From: JBJXHC01 sp046160825
GTDB taxonomy: Bacteria > Bacteroidota > Ignavibacteria > UBA10030 > UBA6906
Assembly (NCBI GenBank): GCA_046160825.1
Contig: JBJXHC010000039.1
Span: 1 to 64,000 of the forward strand
Direction: 5' to 3'
Length of the DNA: 64,000 nt
Shown here piece after piece: positions 31,842-40,892 of this stretch. How positions within the stretch are numbered: the first letter of the stretch is position 1; each line of letters begins with the position of its first letter. The notes under the pieces were generated by a model. That model ran no database searches and was not told the DNA's origin. It saw nothing but the letters and a program-made list of their open reading frames with translations. The position numbers and the translations under genes are program-made.

Positions 31842-33038
31842 TTATTGTCTACTGAGCCAAAGTTCGGGATTCTGTTTATCACGATCCTTCCACAATTCAA
31901 AGTGCAGACGGGGGCCCTCCAACGCTTCGCCACTCGTTCCAATCACATCTCCCTCTTTCACACGTTGGCCTTCCGCTACCTGAATTTCGGAGAGATGGGC
32001 ATAGACTGTCCGGTAACCGTGGTAGTGATCAACTATCACAAGATTGCCATATCCGGGAAGCCACCAAATTGTTGTTATTTCCCCTTCCGCAACAACACTT
32101 ACGGACGATCCGGTCTTCACCGCAATATCAATCCCTGTATTCTGCGTAATGGTCTTGAGCGTCGGATGCTTGTGGTTGCCAAACTTCGCCACTACACCTC
32201 CTTCGGAGACAGGCCAGCGAAGTCTTCCTTTTTTCGATTCAAATGAGCCTGCACTCACCGGAGGCTGTGCCAACTTTCCGTCGCGTGACTTCGCTTCCTT
32301 CTCCTTCTTGATGCGGTCAGCTTCAATCAAATCCGCAATCATATTCTCCAACTGTCGCGCAGCTTTGAGTTTTCGATCGATCTCGCGCTGCACGGACTTC
32401 TTATCCTTCCTGATCTGGAAAAGAACATCCTTGCGCTCGGCGGCAAGTGTCACGAGCCTATCTTCTTCCGCGCCTTTCTCGGCAATCAAACGGCGTTCTT
32501 CACTGAGCTGTTGTTGCAGGCGTGCCTGCCTGGTCTCAATCTCCTCCTTCTTCGAGGAGATCTTCTGCGCGTCCTTCTGACGTTGGTCCGTGAACCGTTT
32601 GAGATACTCCGTCCGGATATAGAATTGATTGATGGATTTCGACGTCAAGAGCAACTCTACATCGTGTACTTTCCCTGACTTATAAACCGATGAGACATAC
32701 TGCGCGTAGTGTTGTTTGAGAAAGGAGAGCTGATCTCCAAGTTTGCCGATCTCATCCCGTGTTTCTTCAATGTCCTTCTGCAACTTCTTTTCTTCCGCTT
32801 TCAGCCTGGAAATCAAACGACGGAGTGCTGTTGCCTTACGATCATAAGTATCCAGCAGCTCCAATGTTGCTTTTTCGTTCTTCTGTTGCTCCTTGATCTT
32901 TGTTTCAAACTCGCGAATCTGATCACGCAGGTTTTCCAGCTCCGACCGTTTCTTCTTGATTTCATCCTGGGTGGCAAGTGAATGAGAAGTAAACGCAGTG
33001 AGAACGATGAGCAGAATATGGAGGAAGGTTCGGCGCAA
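31842..33038 (-). CDS. EnvC-like murein hydrolase activator (degenerate M23 domain)
   Basis: The 398-residue protein has a signal peptide and a long coiled coil (about 25-260, with IREFETKIKEQQKNEKATLE as an example). A LytM/M23 domain follows (about 275-398: RWPVSEGGVVAKFG, NTGIDIAVKTG, YAHLSEI, RLHFELW). Two zinc ligands of active M23 enzymes are altered: the HxxxD motif reads NTGID, and HLH reads RLH. This matches EnvC-type activators that switch on amidases instead of cutting peptidoglycan. It is the third gene of the operon 35532-31842, conserved in Bacteroidota; its ATG lies two bases past the DUF4292 stop. Confidence 0.88.
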   Translation of the reverse strand: MRRTFLHILLIVLTAFTSHSLATQDEIKKKRSELENLRDQIREFETKIKEQQKNEKATLELLDTYDRKATALRRLISRLKAEEKKLQKDIEETRDEIGKLGDQLSFLKQHYAQYVSSVYKSGKVHDVELLLTSKSINQFYIRTEYLKRFTDQRQKDAQKISSKKEEIETRQARLQQQLSEERRLIAEKGAEEDRLVTLAAERKDVLFQIRKDKKSVQREIDRKLKAARQLENMIADLIEADRIKKEKEAKSRDGKLAQPPVSAGSFESKKGRLRWPVSEGGVVAKFGNHKHPTLKTITQNTGIDIAVKTGSSVSVVAEGEITTIWWLPGYGNLVIVDHYHGYRTVYAHLSEIQVAEGQRVKEGDVIGTSGEALEGPRLHFELWKDRDKQNPELWLSRQ

Positions 33039-33040
33039 GG

Positions 33041-33811
33041 CTATCGTTCGATTGTCTCGGCGGTTTTCGGAATTGAGAAGGCGAACGAGGGGTTTGGCTC
33101 ATTCAGTAACAATGATGAATAGTTGATGGACAGTCGCCTGTTCTCGCGGGGAAAGCGCATCACGATGCGCTTGGGTGCAGTCGCATCGTCGTCCTCCATC
33201 AACGATGAGCAAGAGGCCTCAATGAGAATATCGCCATCGGCGGATTTCTGTTGAAATCTGGTGACGAGAAGGAATGCCGGATCCACCCAGTAATTGAAAC
33301 CCGTTGTGCCGACCGTGTATGAAAGAAGGAATTCCCCTTCATCGACGGCGAGGACACCCGCATATGCTTCCGGCGGAAAGGAGAATACGCCGGCAAATGC
33401 ATTCACGATCTGCTCGTACGTCATATCAAAGGGAATCACGGAGCGTATTGCGCCGGAGGTGGGAACGCCGGTCGTCACTCTGTTTTCCAGGCTATTATAC
33501 ACAACGTAGCGGTCGCGGCTGAGAAAGAGTGTCCCCACATCAATACCGAACGGGCCTTCGAGAGTGACGAGGAGTGAATCAGGGCGTCGCATTGAAGAGG
33601 CAAAGGACGCGGTTCCTGACATTTGCGGACTCTCAAACGACAGGGTGCCGTAGCCCGTCAGTGTCTGGAGCTTTTCAGATTGACGCTCGACAAGTGCAAT
33701 GAGCATTTCGGGCGAGGTGGCGTTCGTATCCAGAACCACTTCCGGCCTGCGCGTCGCGCACGAGATAAAAAACATGGTGAGAAGGACAAGAAGTATGGAT
33801 GAGCGGATCAT
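33041..33811 (-). CDS. DUF4292 outer-membrane lipoprotein (LolB-like fold)
   Basis: The 256-residue protein has lipoprotein signal LLVLLTMFFISC (Cys at 18). The beta-rich body has LTGYGTLSFESPQMSGTASF, SLLVTLEGPFGIDVGTLFLS and FNYWVDPAFLLVTRFQ. The features match DUF4292, which resembles LolA/LolB lipoprotein carriers. Its place between a TPR lipoprotein and an EnvC-like activator is the standard Bacteroidota arrangement, pointing to outer-membrane lipoprotein handling linked to peptidoglycan remodelling. ATG overlaps the TPR gene by four bases. Confidence 0.85.
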   Translation of the reverse strand: MIRSSILLVLLTMFFISCATRRPEVVLDTNATSPEMLIALVERQSEKLQTLTGYGTLSFESPQMSGTASFASSMRRPDSLLVTLEGPFGIDVGTLFLSRDRYVVYNSLENRVTTGVPTSGAIRSVIPFDMTYEQIVNAFAGVFSFPPEAYAGVLAVDEGEFLLSYTVGTTGFNYWVDPAFLLVTRFQQKSADGDILIEASCSSLMEDDDATAPKRIVMRFPRENRRLSINYSSLLLNEPNPSFAFSIPKTAETIER

Positions 33812-35532
33812 AATGTGCCGCGTGCAACCTTCTCGCGCAAGGCGTTGTTCTTTTCATCCATCGTCAGAGCGATGTTCCATTGTTCCAGCGCCTGCTCACG
33901 CTGGTCCATCATGAAATAAATATCACCGAGGTGTTCAAAAAGAACGGCGCTGGGGTCCCCTTTGTCGATCGCCTTCTTGATATATTCTTCAGCCTCTTTG
34001 TACTTTCCGAGACGGAAATACACCCATCCGATCGTGTCGAGGTATGACGCGTTCTCCGGCTGCGCCTCCACCGCTTTCTTTGCCATTTCCAATGCGCGGT
34101 CCACTTGCATATTGCGTTCGGCAAGACTGTAGCTGTAGTTATTCAAGGCAAGGTGGTTTCCGGGATCCAGCTTCAGAACTTCTTCGTAGAGCTTGTCGCT
34201 CTCAACAGTATTCTCCATGCCGTTGTACACGAGGGCGAGTTGGATAACGGCATTGACATCCTTGGGATTGATCGTGCGCGCATGATCAAGAGAGCGGATG
34301 GCGTCTTCGTTGCGTTGCAATCTGCTGTATGCCACACCGAGAAAGAAGCTGACACGGAACTCATCCGGCAGTACCTTCTTGGCCGACTCAAGTATTGCCA
34401 CGACTCCTTCAAAATCATTTCGCTGCATTAGTATCGAGGTAAGATAAATCCAGCCGTCGGCGTTCCAACTTGCAAGTTCCGTTACTCTGCGGAAGTTTGG
34501 CTCGGCAAGCGTATCGTTGCCGGTCAGCGCGCCAATGGCGCCGAGAAACCAATACGGTTGCCAGTCATCCGGGTGCTTCGCCTTGATCTCCTCGAAGATC
34601 GACCGCGCCATCGGTGCGAGGGTGGAGTCCTTTTCCATATGCTGGAAGTACATCTCGCCAATGCGGAGCTTCACCTCAAGGGTGACCGAATCCTGCCGCA
34701 ATATGGCGTGGAATTCTCTTGCCGCTTCCGCGTATTCCTTCTTCTGAAGATGGATGCTTGCAATTCCGTTGATATAGTCGAGGTTATCAGGGTTGCGTTC
34801 GCGCAGTTCTTTGAACATCACGAACGCCGTATCGTATTGCCCGGCCCGGAGGAATGCCTCGCCCACGCTTTGCTTCAATTGCATATTGGCAGGGTCAATC
34901 TCGAGCATACGCCGCAGTGCGTCCGCAGATTTCCCGTGTTGCCCCATCACGTTGTGCAATTCCGCAATCTGCAGCAGCACGTCCCACTCAGGTCCAAACC
35001 GGTCGAGTATCGCTGTGAATACTTCCAATGCCTTCAGAGGTTTGCGCCCTTGATACATGCGTGCGAGAGCATACCACGAATCAATCGAAGCGGAATCACG
35101 CTTCACAATCTCTTCATGCTCTTCTGCCGCCTTGTCGATTTCAAATGCTGCCACATAGGTCCCGGCAAGCGTTTTTCGATATTCAAGTTTGTCCGGTGAG
35201 AGACGAACAGCTTCCTTCCCCGCCTCAATCGCCAGGGAGTGTTTGCCCAACGCGGAGTAGCTTTTCGACAGGGCAAAATAGATTGCGTGGTCCTTGTCGT
35301 ACCGTAATGCGTCCTGATACTCAAGCACGGCCTTCGCATGGTCGCCCTTCATCTCATGCAATGAGCCTTCGACGAAATGTTCAAGTGCTTTATCCCGGGC
35401 CATTTGTTCAAGCGCCGACAGAGAACGCTCGGATGTGCGGCCCGTCGTGCTTTCATTCGTTGACGAGCAACCCGCGAGGGACAGAGTAATCACCGCGAAT
35501 ACAACACCTGCCACCGACTTCACATACTGCAT
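33808..35532 (-). CDS. TPR-repeat lipoprotein
   Basis: From the ATG at 35532 the protein has about 574 residues with lipoprotein signal GVVFAVITLSLAGC (lipidated Cys at about 22). At least twelve tetratricopeptide repeats follow to the end, such as DHAKAVLEYQDALRYDKDHA and HSLAIEAGKEAVRLSPDKLE. Upstream ATGs at 35550 and 35574 are also in frame; 35532 gives the shortest conventional lipoprotein signal and is preferred without a strong ribosome-binding site. TPR stacks are protein-protein scaffolds. It opens the operon with DUF4292 and EnvC-like genes, so it probably acts at the inner face of the outer membrane. Confidence 0.85.
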   Translation of the reverse strand: MQYVKSVAGVVFAVITLSLAGCSSTNESTTGRTSERSLSALEQMARDKALEHFVEGSLHEMKGDHAKAVLEYQDALRYDKDHAIYFALSKSYSALGKHSLAIEAGKEAVRLSPDKLEYRKTLAGTYVAAFEIDKAAEEHEEIVKRDSASIDSWYALARMYQGRKPLKALEVFTAILDRFGPEWDVLLQIAELHNVMGQHGKSADALRRMLEIDPANMQLKQSVGEAFLRAGQYDTAFVMFKELRERNPDNLDYINGIASIHLQKKEYAEAAREFHAILRQDSVTLEVKLRIGEMYFQHMEKDSTLAPMARSIFEEIKAKHPDDWQPYWFLGAIGALTGNDTLAEPNFRRVTELASWNADGWIYLTSILMQRNDFEGVVAILESAKKVLPDEFRVSFFLGVAYSRLQRNEDAIRSLDHARTINPKDVNAVIQLALVYNGMENTVESDKLYEEVLKLDPGNHLALNNYSYSLAERNMQVDRALEMAKKAVEAQPENASYLDTIGWVYFRLGKYKEAEEYIKKAIDKGDPSAVLFEHLGDIYFMMDQREQALEQWNIALTMDEKNNALREKVARGTL

Positions 35533-35656
35533 ATGTGCTTTCACTCTCATGTTGTGGTTGAAAAATATATCCATTCACCCGTTGAATAACAAGGAGCCTT
35601 TCCTTGACATGCTGGACGTTTTTGGGTATTCTTCTCTCTGACTTTCCGACACATCC

Positions 35657-36565
35657 ATGACCGAATACTTTCATCTCGCAGTTGCCTGGGACTGGGAACA
35701 CGACAAAGAGTTCGTCCGGATTCTTGAGCAGCAAATGCACGCCCACCGGCTGCTTTTCTATTCCATTTCCCATCATAATACTCACGAAACACTCCGCAGG
35801 TTGCAACGCGGGGAAATTGAGTTCGGAGGTTTCCTCGACCGCGCCTCCGATTCCGATGAGAACTTTCTGCCTCTTGCCCGCTTCATGCGCAAGAGCAAGG
35901 CCTATTACATCAATCCCACGGATCTCGTCCAACACGCCATGGACAAGGCCACAATGCACCTGGAGTTCATCACCAACGGAATTGACGTACCGTTCACCAT
36001 CATCATCTCTCCATATAATAAGAAAAAAGAAATGGAGCTGAGCCTGACAGACCTTGCCCGCCTCGGTCGGCCGTTCATCATCAAGCCGGCGAACACTACA
36101 GGCGGCGGCATTGGCGTTATCCTCGGAGCGGAAAGTCTTAAAGACGTGATCGAGTCGCGCCAGCACCACAAGAACGACAAGTACTTGTTGCAGGAAAAAA
36201 TTGTCCCCGTGCCGTTCGAAGGACAGAAGGGATGGTTCAGAGTGTTCTATGTCTTCGGATTGGTGTTGCCTTGCTGGTGGGACGACGGAACGCATATCTA
36301 TAAGATGATCACCAAGTCCGAGGTGACTTCACACGGACTCCGTCCGTTAATTTCGGTAACGAAGAAAATCTGGGACGTGTGCAAACTGGATTTCTTCTCG
36401 ACGGAGATTGCGACGACAAACGAGGGAAAGTTTGTGGTTGTGGATTACGTGAATGAAACCTGCGACATGAGGCTGCAATCAAAACACGCTGATGGCGTAC
36501 CGGACCTGGTGGTTTCGGAGATTGCGCGGACAATTGCGAAACATCTGAGAGGAGAACTGAAATAG
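35657..36565 (+). CDS. ATP-grasp family enzyme
   Basis: The 302-residue protein has the ATP-grasp features in order: RPFIIKPANTTGGGIGV (glycine-rich nucleotide loop, about 136-152), DKYLLQEKIVP (hinge), WFRVFYVFG, and FFSTEIATTNEGKFVVVDYV with the metal-binding NETCDMR near the C-terminus. ATP-grasp enzymes form carboxylate-amine or carboxylate-thiol bonds through an acyl phosphate. The substrate is not evident. An N-terminal domain of about 95 residues (YFHLAVAWDWEHDKEFVRIL) precedes it. No partner gene is adjacent, so it may modify a peptide or small molecule made elsewhere. It is divergent from the TPR operon and convergent with the pilin-like gene. Confidence 0.82.
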   Translation: MTEYFHLAVAWDWEHDKEFVRILEQQMHAHRLLFYSISHHNTHETLRRLQRGEIEFGGFLDRASDSDENFLPLARFMRKSKAYYINPTDLVQHAMDKATMHLEFITNGIDVPFTIIISPYNKKKEMELSLTDLARLGRPFIIKPANTTGGGIGVILGAESLKDVIESRQHHKNDKYLLQEKIVPVPFEGQKGWFRVFYVFGLVLPCWWDDGTHIYKMITKSEVTSHGLRPLISVTKKIWDVCKLDFFSTEIATTNEGKFVVVDYVNETCDMRLQSKHADGVPDLVVSEIARTIAKHLRGELK

Positions 36566-36567
36566 TC

Positions 36568-36960
36568 TTAATTGATGAACGTTATCGCAATGCTATCAGA
36601 AAAAACAGTTACATCTACCTCAATCGGACAGCAGCCATCGTCACCTATTACCTTTCCCGTTCCGATTATCACAATAGCGTTACCCGATACTGTGGCCACA
36701 ACGAAGGATCCAACCGAGGTTGATGGCCGACTTGTAAGGAAGCCAATAGCCCAAATTGCAACCCCGCCAGTCGAGCCATTAAACGCACCGTGGCCTCCCC
36801 CTTGTGACACGTCCAAATGGTAGTGCTCTTGTGCCCGGGTAGCCATATTCTTTAGAACCCGAAGTACAGCGTCTCTGTTCTCGGCAGCCGGATCACCGCC
36901 GAAGACCAGTTGAAACAGCAATGCAAAGGCGGTCACCAGCAATATGAGTTTTCGTGTCAT
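36568..36960 (-). CDS. small exported pilin-like protein
   Basis: From ATG 36960, preceded by CAGGAGACGACTG, the protein has 130 residues. It starts with a hydrophobic segment (LILLVTAFALLFQLVFGG), then a helical stretch (AAENRDAVLRVLKNMATRAQ), a Gly-rich loop (VSQGGGHGAFNGSTGG) and a beta-rich end with CC. The layout of hydrophobic helix, ENRD-type helix and Gly-rich beta part resembles type IV pilin-like proteins of the Chlorobi group, but a G-[FM]-E prepilin site is not clear, so a plain signal peptide is equally possible. Convergent with the ATP-grasp gene two bases away. The 36961-37183 spacer shows nothing else. Confidence 0.6.
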   Translation of the reverse strand: MTRKLILLVTAFALLFQLVFGGDPAAENRDAVLRVLKNMATRAQEHYHLDVSQGGGHGAFNGSTGGVAIWAIGFLTSRPSTSVGSFVVATVSGNAIVIIGTGKVIGDDGCCPIEVDVTVFSDSIAITFIN

Positions 36961-37183
36961 CAGTCGTCTCCTGTCCTGATTGCTAAATCCCAATTGTGTG
37001 CCATGCAACGAACGTGCATTTGTCGATTGCAACAGCGGACACATGAAAACGGGAAGCAAAACTTACCCCTCTGGCTGTCATCCTTTCCGCTGTTGCACAA
37101 CTCCCTTGCCAATCCGTTGATGAATTAACGACTTGCAAGCGGCATGTGATTTGACCATTTGAAGGCATACAAAGGAGAGAGTT

Positions 37184-39925
37184 ATGGGAAGACGAAATCT
37201 GTTGGCTTCAATTGTATTGATGGTATGCGAAATGGCTTCATCCCAACAAATACCCGGACCAAGAGTGCTTTGGGAACAGGCCATTGATGCGGGCATACAC
37301 CAGCAATTCGCAATACTCACTGCCGTCACGACAGATGATGTGGGAAACGTCTACGCCACGGGAAAGATTGATTCACGGAAGGGTTGTACCGATCTCCTGA
37401 CCATCAAGTACGGCCCAGGGGGGAACAAACTCTGGGAAGCCCGATACAACAGTCCAACGGATGACGAGGAGGCCGGAGTTTTTATCGGAGTTGATCGCCA
37501 TGGGAACGTCTATGTCGCCGGTACCAGCACATTCCAGGACAGTCTTAATGCTGCTGTTGGAATCCTCATCAAGTACAACACGCTCGGACAAGAACAGTGG
37601 GTGAAGTTGATCTTCAGGATCGCGGAGAATCGAGAAAGCTGGAGTGCCTTTGCCGTTGACGCCGAGGGAAATACCTATGTGACCGGTCATCGAGAAATAG
37701 CTGGATCGGATCAGTCAGACTACATCACGAGAAAAATAAATTCAAGTGGAGAACATGAATGGGAGACGGTCTATGCTGGGACGGCTGGAAGGGACGATCG
37801 TGCGTCAGGGATTACAGTTGACAACCTCGGCAATGTCTACGTCACCGGCGTTTCCGGGGATACTTCATCAGTGAACTTCAGACAAGCCTATGCAACAATA
37901 AAGTATGCACCCAACGGAACCCAATTGTGGATGCATAGGTATTTGCTTCCTGAATCAGCAAGTGGGCGGATTGATGCAATATCAATAGATCACACTGGTC
38001 GAGTTGCCATATCAGGAAGAACCGACTACGGGATAGTAGCTCAAACGATCCAATATGACACTTTTGGAAATATCGAGTGGGAGAACATCGGCACCAATTT
38101 CGCTTCATCGCTTGCTCATGATTCTGATGGGATTTTGTATCTCGCAGGAACAACCAACCCTGGTTGGCAGGCAGACAACTTGCTCGCCCTAAAATACAAA
38201 CCGGCCGGAGAAGTGGATTGGAGATTCATTCGCCCATATCCGACTTCGATGTCCTTTGAGTCGCCTATTCTAAAACTGGATCAAACCCATAATGTAATCG
38301 TCGCATCGTCGTTGGGATCCATCTTCTACGGAGAACGTAATGGTGCGTTCCTGATCAAACTCAGTCCCGATGGCACACCCCTTTGGGAAGCGAAACCGCC
38401 TGCGTCAAGTATGCTTTGGAATCTGCATCCCCTACAGGGTATCGCACTGGATCACAGTGGTAATATCGCGGTGATAACCATGGTTGACACCGTATCATTG
38501 GAACAAAATGGAATTCAAAGTGCGCGGGCTCTAAAATATAATCCGGACGGGCTATTGCTTTGGAACAGGACCGAATCAGGAGACGGGATATCGGACGGCT
38601 CAATCTACGCGATGGAAATTGACGACCACGGCAACGCCTATGTTACGGGCTCATGCAGGAATATCGAATCCGGTCTCGACTACTTCACGGCAAGGATTAA
38701 TCCAAGTGGCGTCGTGGAGTGGACTGCCACTTATGACGGCCCATTAAGCAAGACCGATTTTGCAAGTTTCATTGCGCTGGATGGCGACGGAAACGTATAT
38801 GTTTCAGGGATGAGCCCGGCATATGAAACAGGAGTGGACTACGCAACAATCAAGTATAGCCCGAGAGGCGAGCAGTTGTGGGTGGCGCGTCACACAAATA
38901 CGGTCAATGTGTGGTGGGAGGATCGGGTTCATGATCTTCTCGTCGACCCGACGGGAGTGTACGTTGCAGGGAGTGCCGGAGTTGTCAAGTACGACCACGC
39001 TGGCAACATATTGTGGAGTACCGCAAAGCCCGCTTTCGCCATCGCCAGGGATGTGTATGGAAACATCTATGCGATCAACGAAACGGAATTGACAAAGCGA
39101 ACCGGCAATGGTTCGGAATTGTGGACATCATATTCAACCTATCGCGATGAAGTAGCAGTCGATGGATATGGTGATGTCTATATTTCACGAAACGGGGGCG
39201 GAATCAAAAAGTTCGACGCAAACGGACATGTGCTTTGGGGCCGATCGTATGGTAGCAAGAGAATCCTCTTCGACGAGAACTCAAACGTCTACCTTGCAGA
39301 TTTTCATAGAGCTACAAAGCTTACCCCTGCGGGCACACTCGTTTATTCCACTGCCACAGATTTTGAAACGGTAGGCGATCTCGCGTTGGACAATCGCGGC
39401 TTTCTTTATGTTACGGGCAACACATACCTTGGCTCAAACTGGGACAGCAATACAATCAAGGTCTCTCCGACTGGAAGCGTAGAGTGGATCACTCCTGCCA
39501 ATACTGCGTTCGGCTACAGAACATTTGGCGTCAGGGCCACGAACCAAGGCGAGATCATCGTCGCGGGTCAGACCATCCGGTCGGACATGTCGGCATTTCC
39601 CTCGATCACGAAACTCACGGAGGTTGTCAGCGATGTTGTCGGAGAAAACGACAATATGCCGTTGACTGATGGACTCTCTTCAAACTATCCCAACCCGTTC
39701 AATCCGAAAACGAATATCGGATTTCGCATCTCAAGATCCGGCCATGTGTCTTTGAAGGTGTTTGATATGCTGGGGCGCGAGGTTGCACAACTCGTCAACC
39801 GGGAATTGGAGCCTGGAAATCATACCGTATCGTGGAATGCAAATGCGATGGCTAGCGGCGTTTATTTCTATACATTGAGCACCAATGGCGTCATCGAAAC
39901 ACGCCGGATGATGCTCCTAAGATAA
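37184..39925 (+). CDS. T9SS-sorted beta-propeller (SBBP repeat) protein
   Basis: The 913-residue protein has a short signal peptide (NLLASIVLMVCEMASSQ). About twenty repeats of the form D-x-x-GNVYVxG---D-x-x-x-x-KY-x-x-x-G-x-x-LW follow (GNVYATG, GNVYVAG, GNTYVTG, GNVYVTG and others), an SBBP/beta-propeller array. A T9SS sorting domain begins about residue 823 (SSNYPNPFNPKTNIGFRIS) and ends TRRMMLLR. It should be exported and bound to the cell surface. No enzyme motif is present. AAAGGAGAGAGTT precedes the ATG. Standalone. Confidence 0.87.
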   Translation: MGRRNLLASIVLMVCEMASSQQIPGPRVLWEQAIDAGIHQQFAILTAVTTDDVGNVYATGKIDSRKGCTDLLTIKYGPGGNKLWEARYNSPTDDEEAGVFIGVDRHGNVYVAGTSTFQDSLNAAVGILIKYNTLGQEQWVKLIFRIAENRESWSAFAVDAEGNTYVTGHREIAGSDQSDYITRKINSSGEHEWETVYAGTAGRDDRASGITVDNLGNVYVTGVSGDTSSVNFRQAYATIKYAPNGTQLWMHRYLLPESASGRIDAISIDHTGRVAISGRTDYGIVAQTIQYDTFGNIEWENIGTNFASSLAHDSDGILYLAGTTNPGWQADNLLALKYKPAGEVDWRFIRPYPTSMSFESPILKLDQTHNVIVASSLGSIFYGERNGAFLIKLSPDGTPLWEAKPPASSMLWNLHPLQGIALDHSGNIAVITMVDTVSLEQNGIQSARALKYNPDGLLLWNRTESGDGISDGSIYAMEIDDHGNAYVTGSCRNIESGLDYFTARINPSGVVEWTATYDGPLSKTDFASFIALDGDGNVYVSGMSPAYETGVDYATIKYSPRGEQLWVARHTNTVNVWWEDRVHDLLVDPTGVYVAGSAGVVKYDHAGNILWSTAKPAFAIARDVYGNIYAINETELTKRTGNGSELWTSYSTYRDEVAVDGYGDVYISRNGGGIKKFDANGHVLWGRSYGSKRILFDENSNVYLADFHRATKLTPAGTLVYSTATDFETVGDLALDNRGFLYVTGNTYLGSNWDSNTIKVSPTGSVEWITPANTAFGYRTFGVRATNQGEIIVAGQTIRSDMSAFPSITKLTEVVSDVVGENDNMPLTDGLSSNYPNPFNPKTNIGFRISRSGHVSLKVFDMLGREVAQLVNRELEPGNHTVSWNANAMASGVYFYTLSTNGVIETRRMMLLR

Positions 39926-40083
39926 AAACATCGGATGCACTATCCCTTTATTCAATACTCCATTCATCCTATGGGTGCAACACCATTCCTTGACTTTGCC
40001 CACATGGTTTGATACCTTTTGTCCGACATTTGAGCCTGTCGTCACGCAGGCACACGATCCAAACTCTCAGGAAGGAACTCCCA

Positions 40084-40782
40084 ATGCGAATATCTCAACA
40101 GCATTCTGTTTACAGCACACTGATGGGACTGAGTTTTCTTGTGCTGATGATTGCATTCACAACATCCGGTTGCGGCACCGTGGAAGAAAGCGCCGATACC
40201 TCAATGGAAAACACCTGGACACAGCCCGCTCCGGCGGTCAATGTCGCCCGTCTCGAATACCGCATCGACAGTCTGATGACTGAGAACCGCAGACTGAAGC
40301 AACAACTCGACGCCATGGCTCAGGAGTCGCAGAATCTCGCGTCACGCAATTCGGAACTCGAATCACGACTGAACGAAGCACTCGCCACGCCGAAGGCTCC
40401 GCCGCCGCCGGCCGACTTTACCTCGGCATATTCGGCTGCCCTTGCAGAATACCGCAAACGGAACTTTACGGGTGCCGCTGCGCAGTTTGAATCGCTTTTG
40501 AAGTCAGGAATCAAGGAAGACCTCGCCGACAACTGCCACTACTGGATCGGCGAATCGTATTATGGCACGGGGAAATTCAATGACGCCATGGAGCATTTCC
40601 AGATGGTCTTCAACTATGTGAAGTCGGAGAAGAAGGACGACGCGCAGATGATGATCGGAAACTGCTATGTTGCATTGAGGAATAACGCTGCCGCCAAGAC
40701 GGCATTCAACAAACTGATCTCAACGTACACAACGAGCGCGTATGTCGCCCGGGCGCAGGAGAAACTTGCAACATTGAAATAG
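40084..40782 (+). CDS. YbgF/CpoB-like lipoprotein with coiled coil and TPR repeats
   Basis: From ATG 40084 (AAGGAACTCCCA upstream) the protein has 232 residues with lipoprotein signal FLVLMIAFTTSGC (Cys at about 30). A coiled coil follows (NVARLEYRIDSLMTENRRLK) and three TPR repeats (DFTSAYSAALAEYRKRNFTG, CHYWIGESYYGTGKFNDAME, QMMIGNCYVALRNNAAAKTA). This is the plan of YbgF/CpoB, which works with the Tol-Pal system in envelope constriction. tol and pal are absent from the window. The longer frame from 40009 is rejected. A good terminator follows. Confidence 0.78.
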   Translation: MRISQQHSVYSTLMGLSFLVLMIAFTTSGCGTVEESADTSMENTWTQPAPAVNVARLEYRIDSLMTENRRLKQQLDAMAQESQNLASRNSELESRLNEALATPKAPPPPADFTSAYSAALAEYRKRNFTGAAAQFESLLKSGIKEDLADNCHYWIGESYYGTGKFNDAMEHFQMVFNYVKSEKKDDAQMMIGNCYVALRNNAAAKTAFNKLISTYTTSAYVARAQEKLATLK

Positions 40783-40806
40783 TAACGATAGATGTAGCTG
40801 CAAATT

Positions 40807-40837
40807 AAAACCCCGGCCAATCGGTCGGGGTTTTTTT
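40807..40837 (+). terminator. rho-independent terminator of the YbgF-like gene
   Basis: AAAACCCCGGCC, loop AATC, GGTCGGGG and seven T residues. The stem can also be read as a weaker terminator for the convergent fructose-bisphosphatase gene. Confidence 0.9.
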
Positions 40838-40892
40838 GCTTTGAGGGTTTCTTCCAACTTTCGCTTTCCACTCTTCGCTTTTCGCTTTCCTC

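Noticed and set aside
35453..36295. 280-codon open frame on the minus strand
   Set aside because: It lies antisense to the ATP-grasp gene and the start of the TPR gene, has no domain pattern, and its composition follows codon use of the opposite strand.
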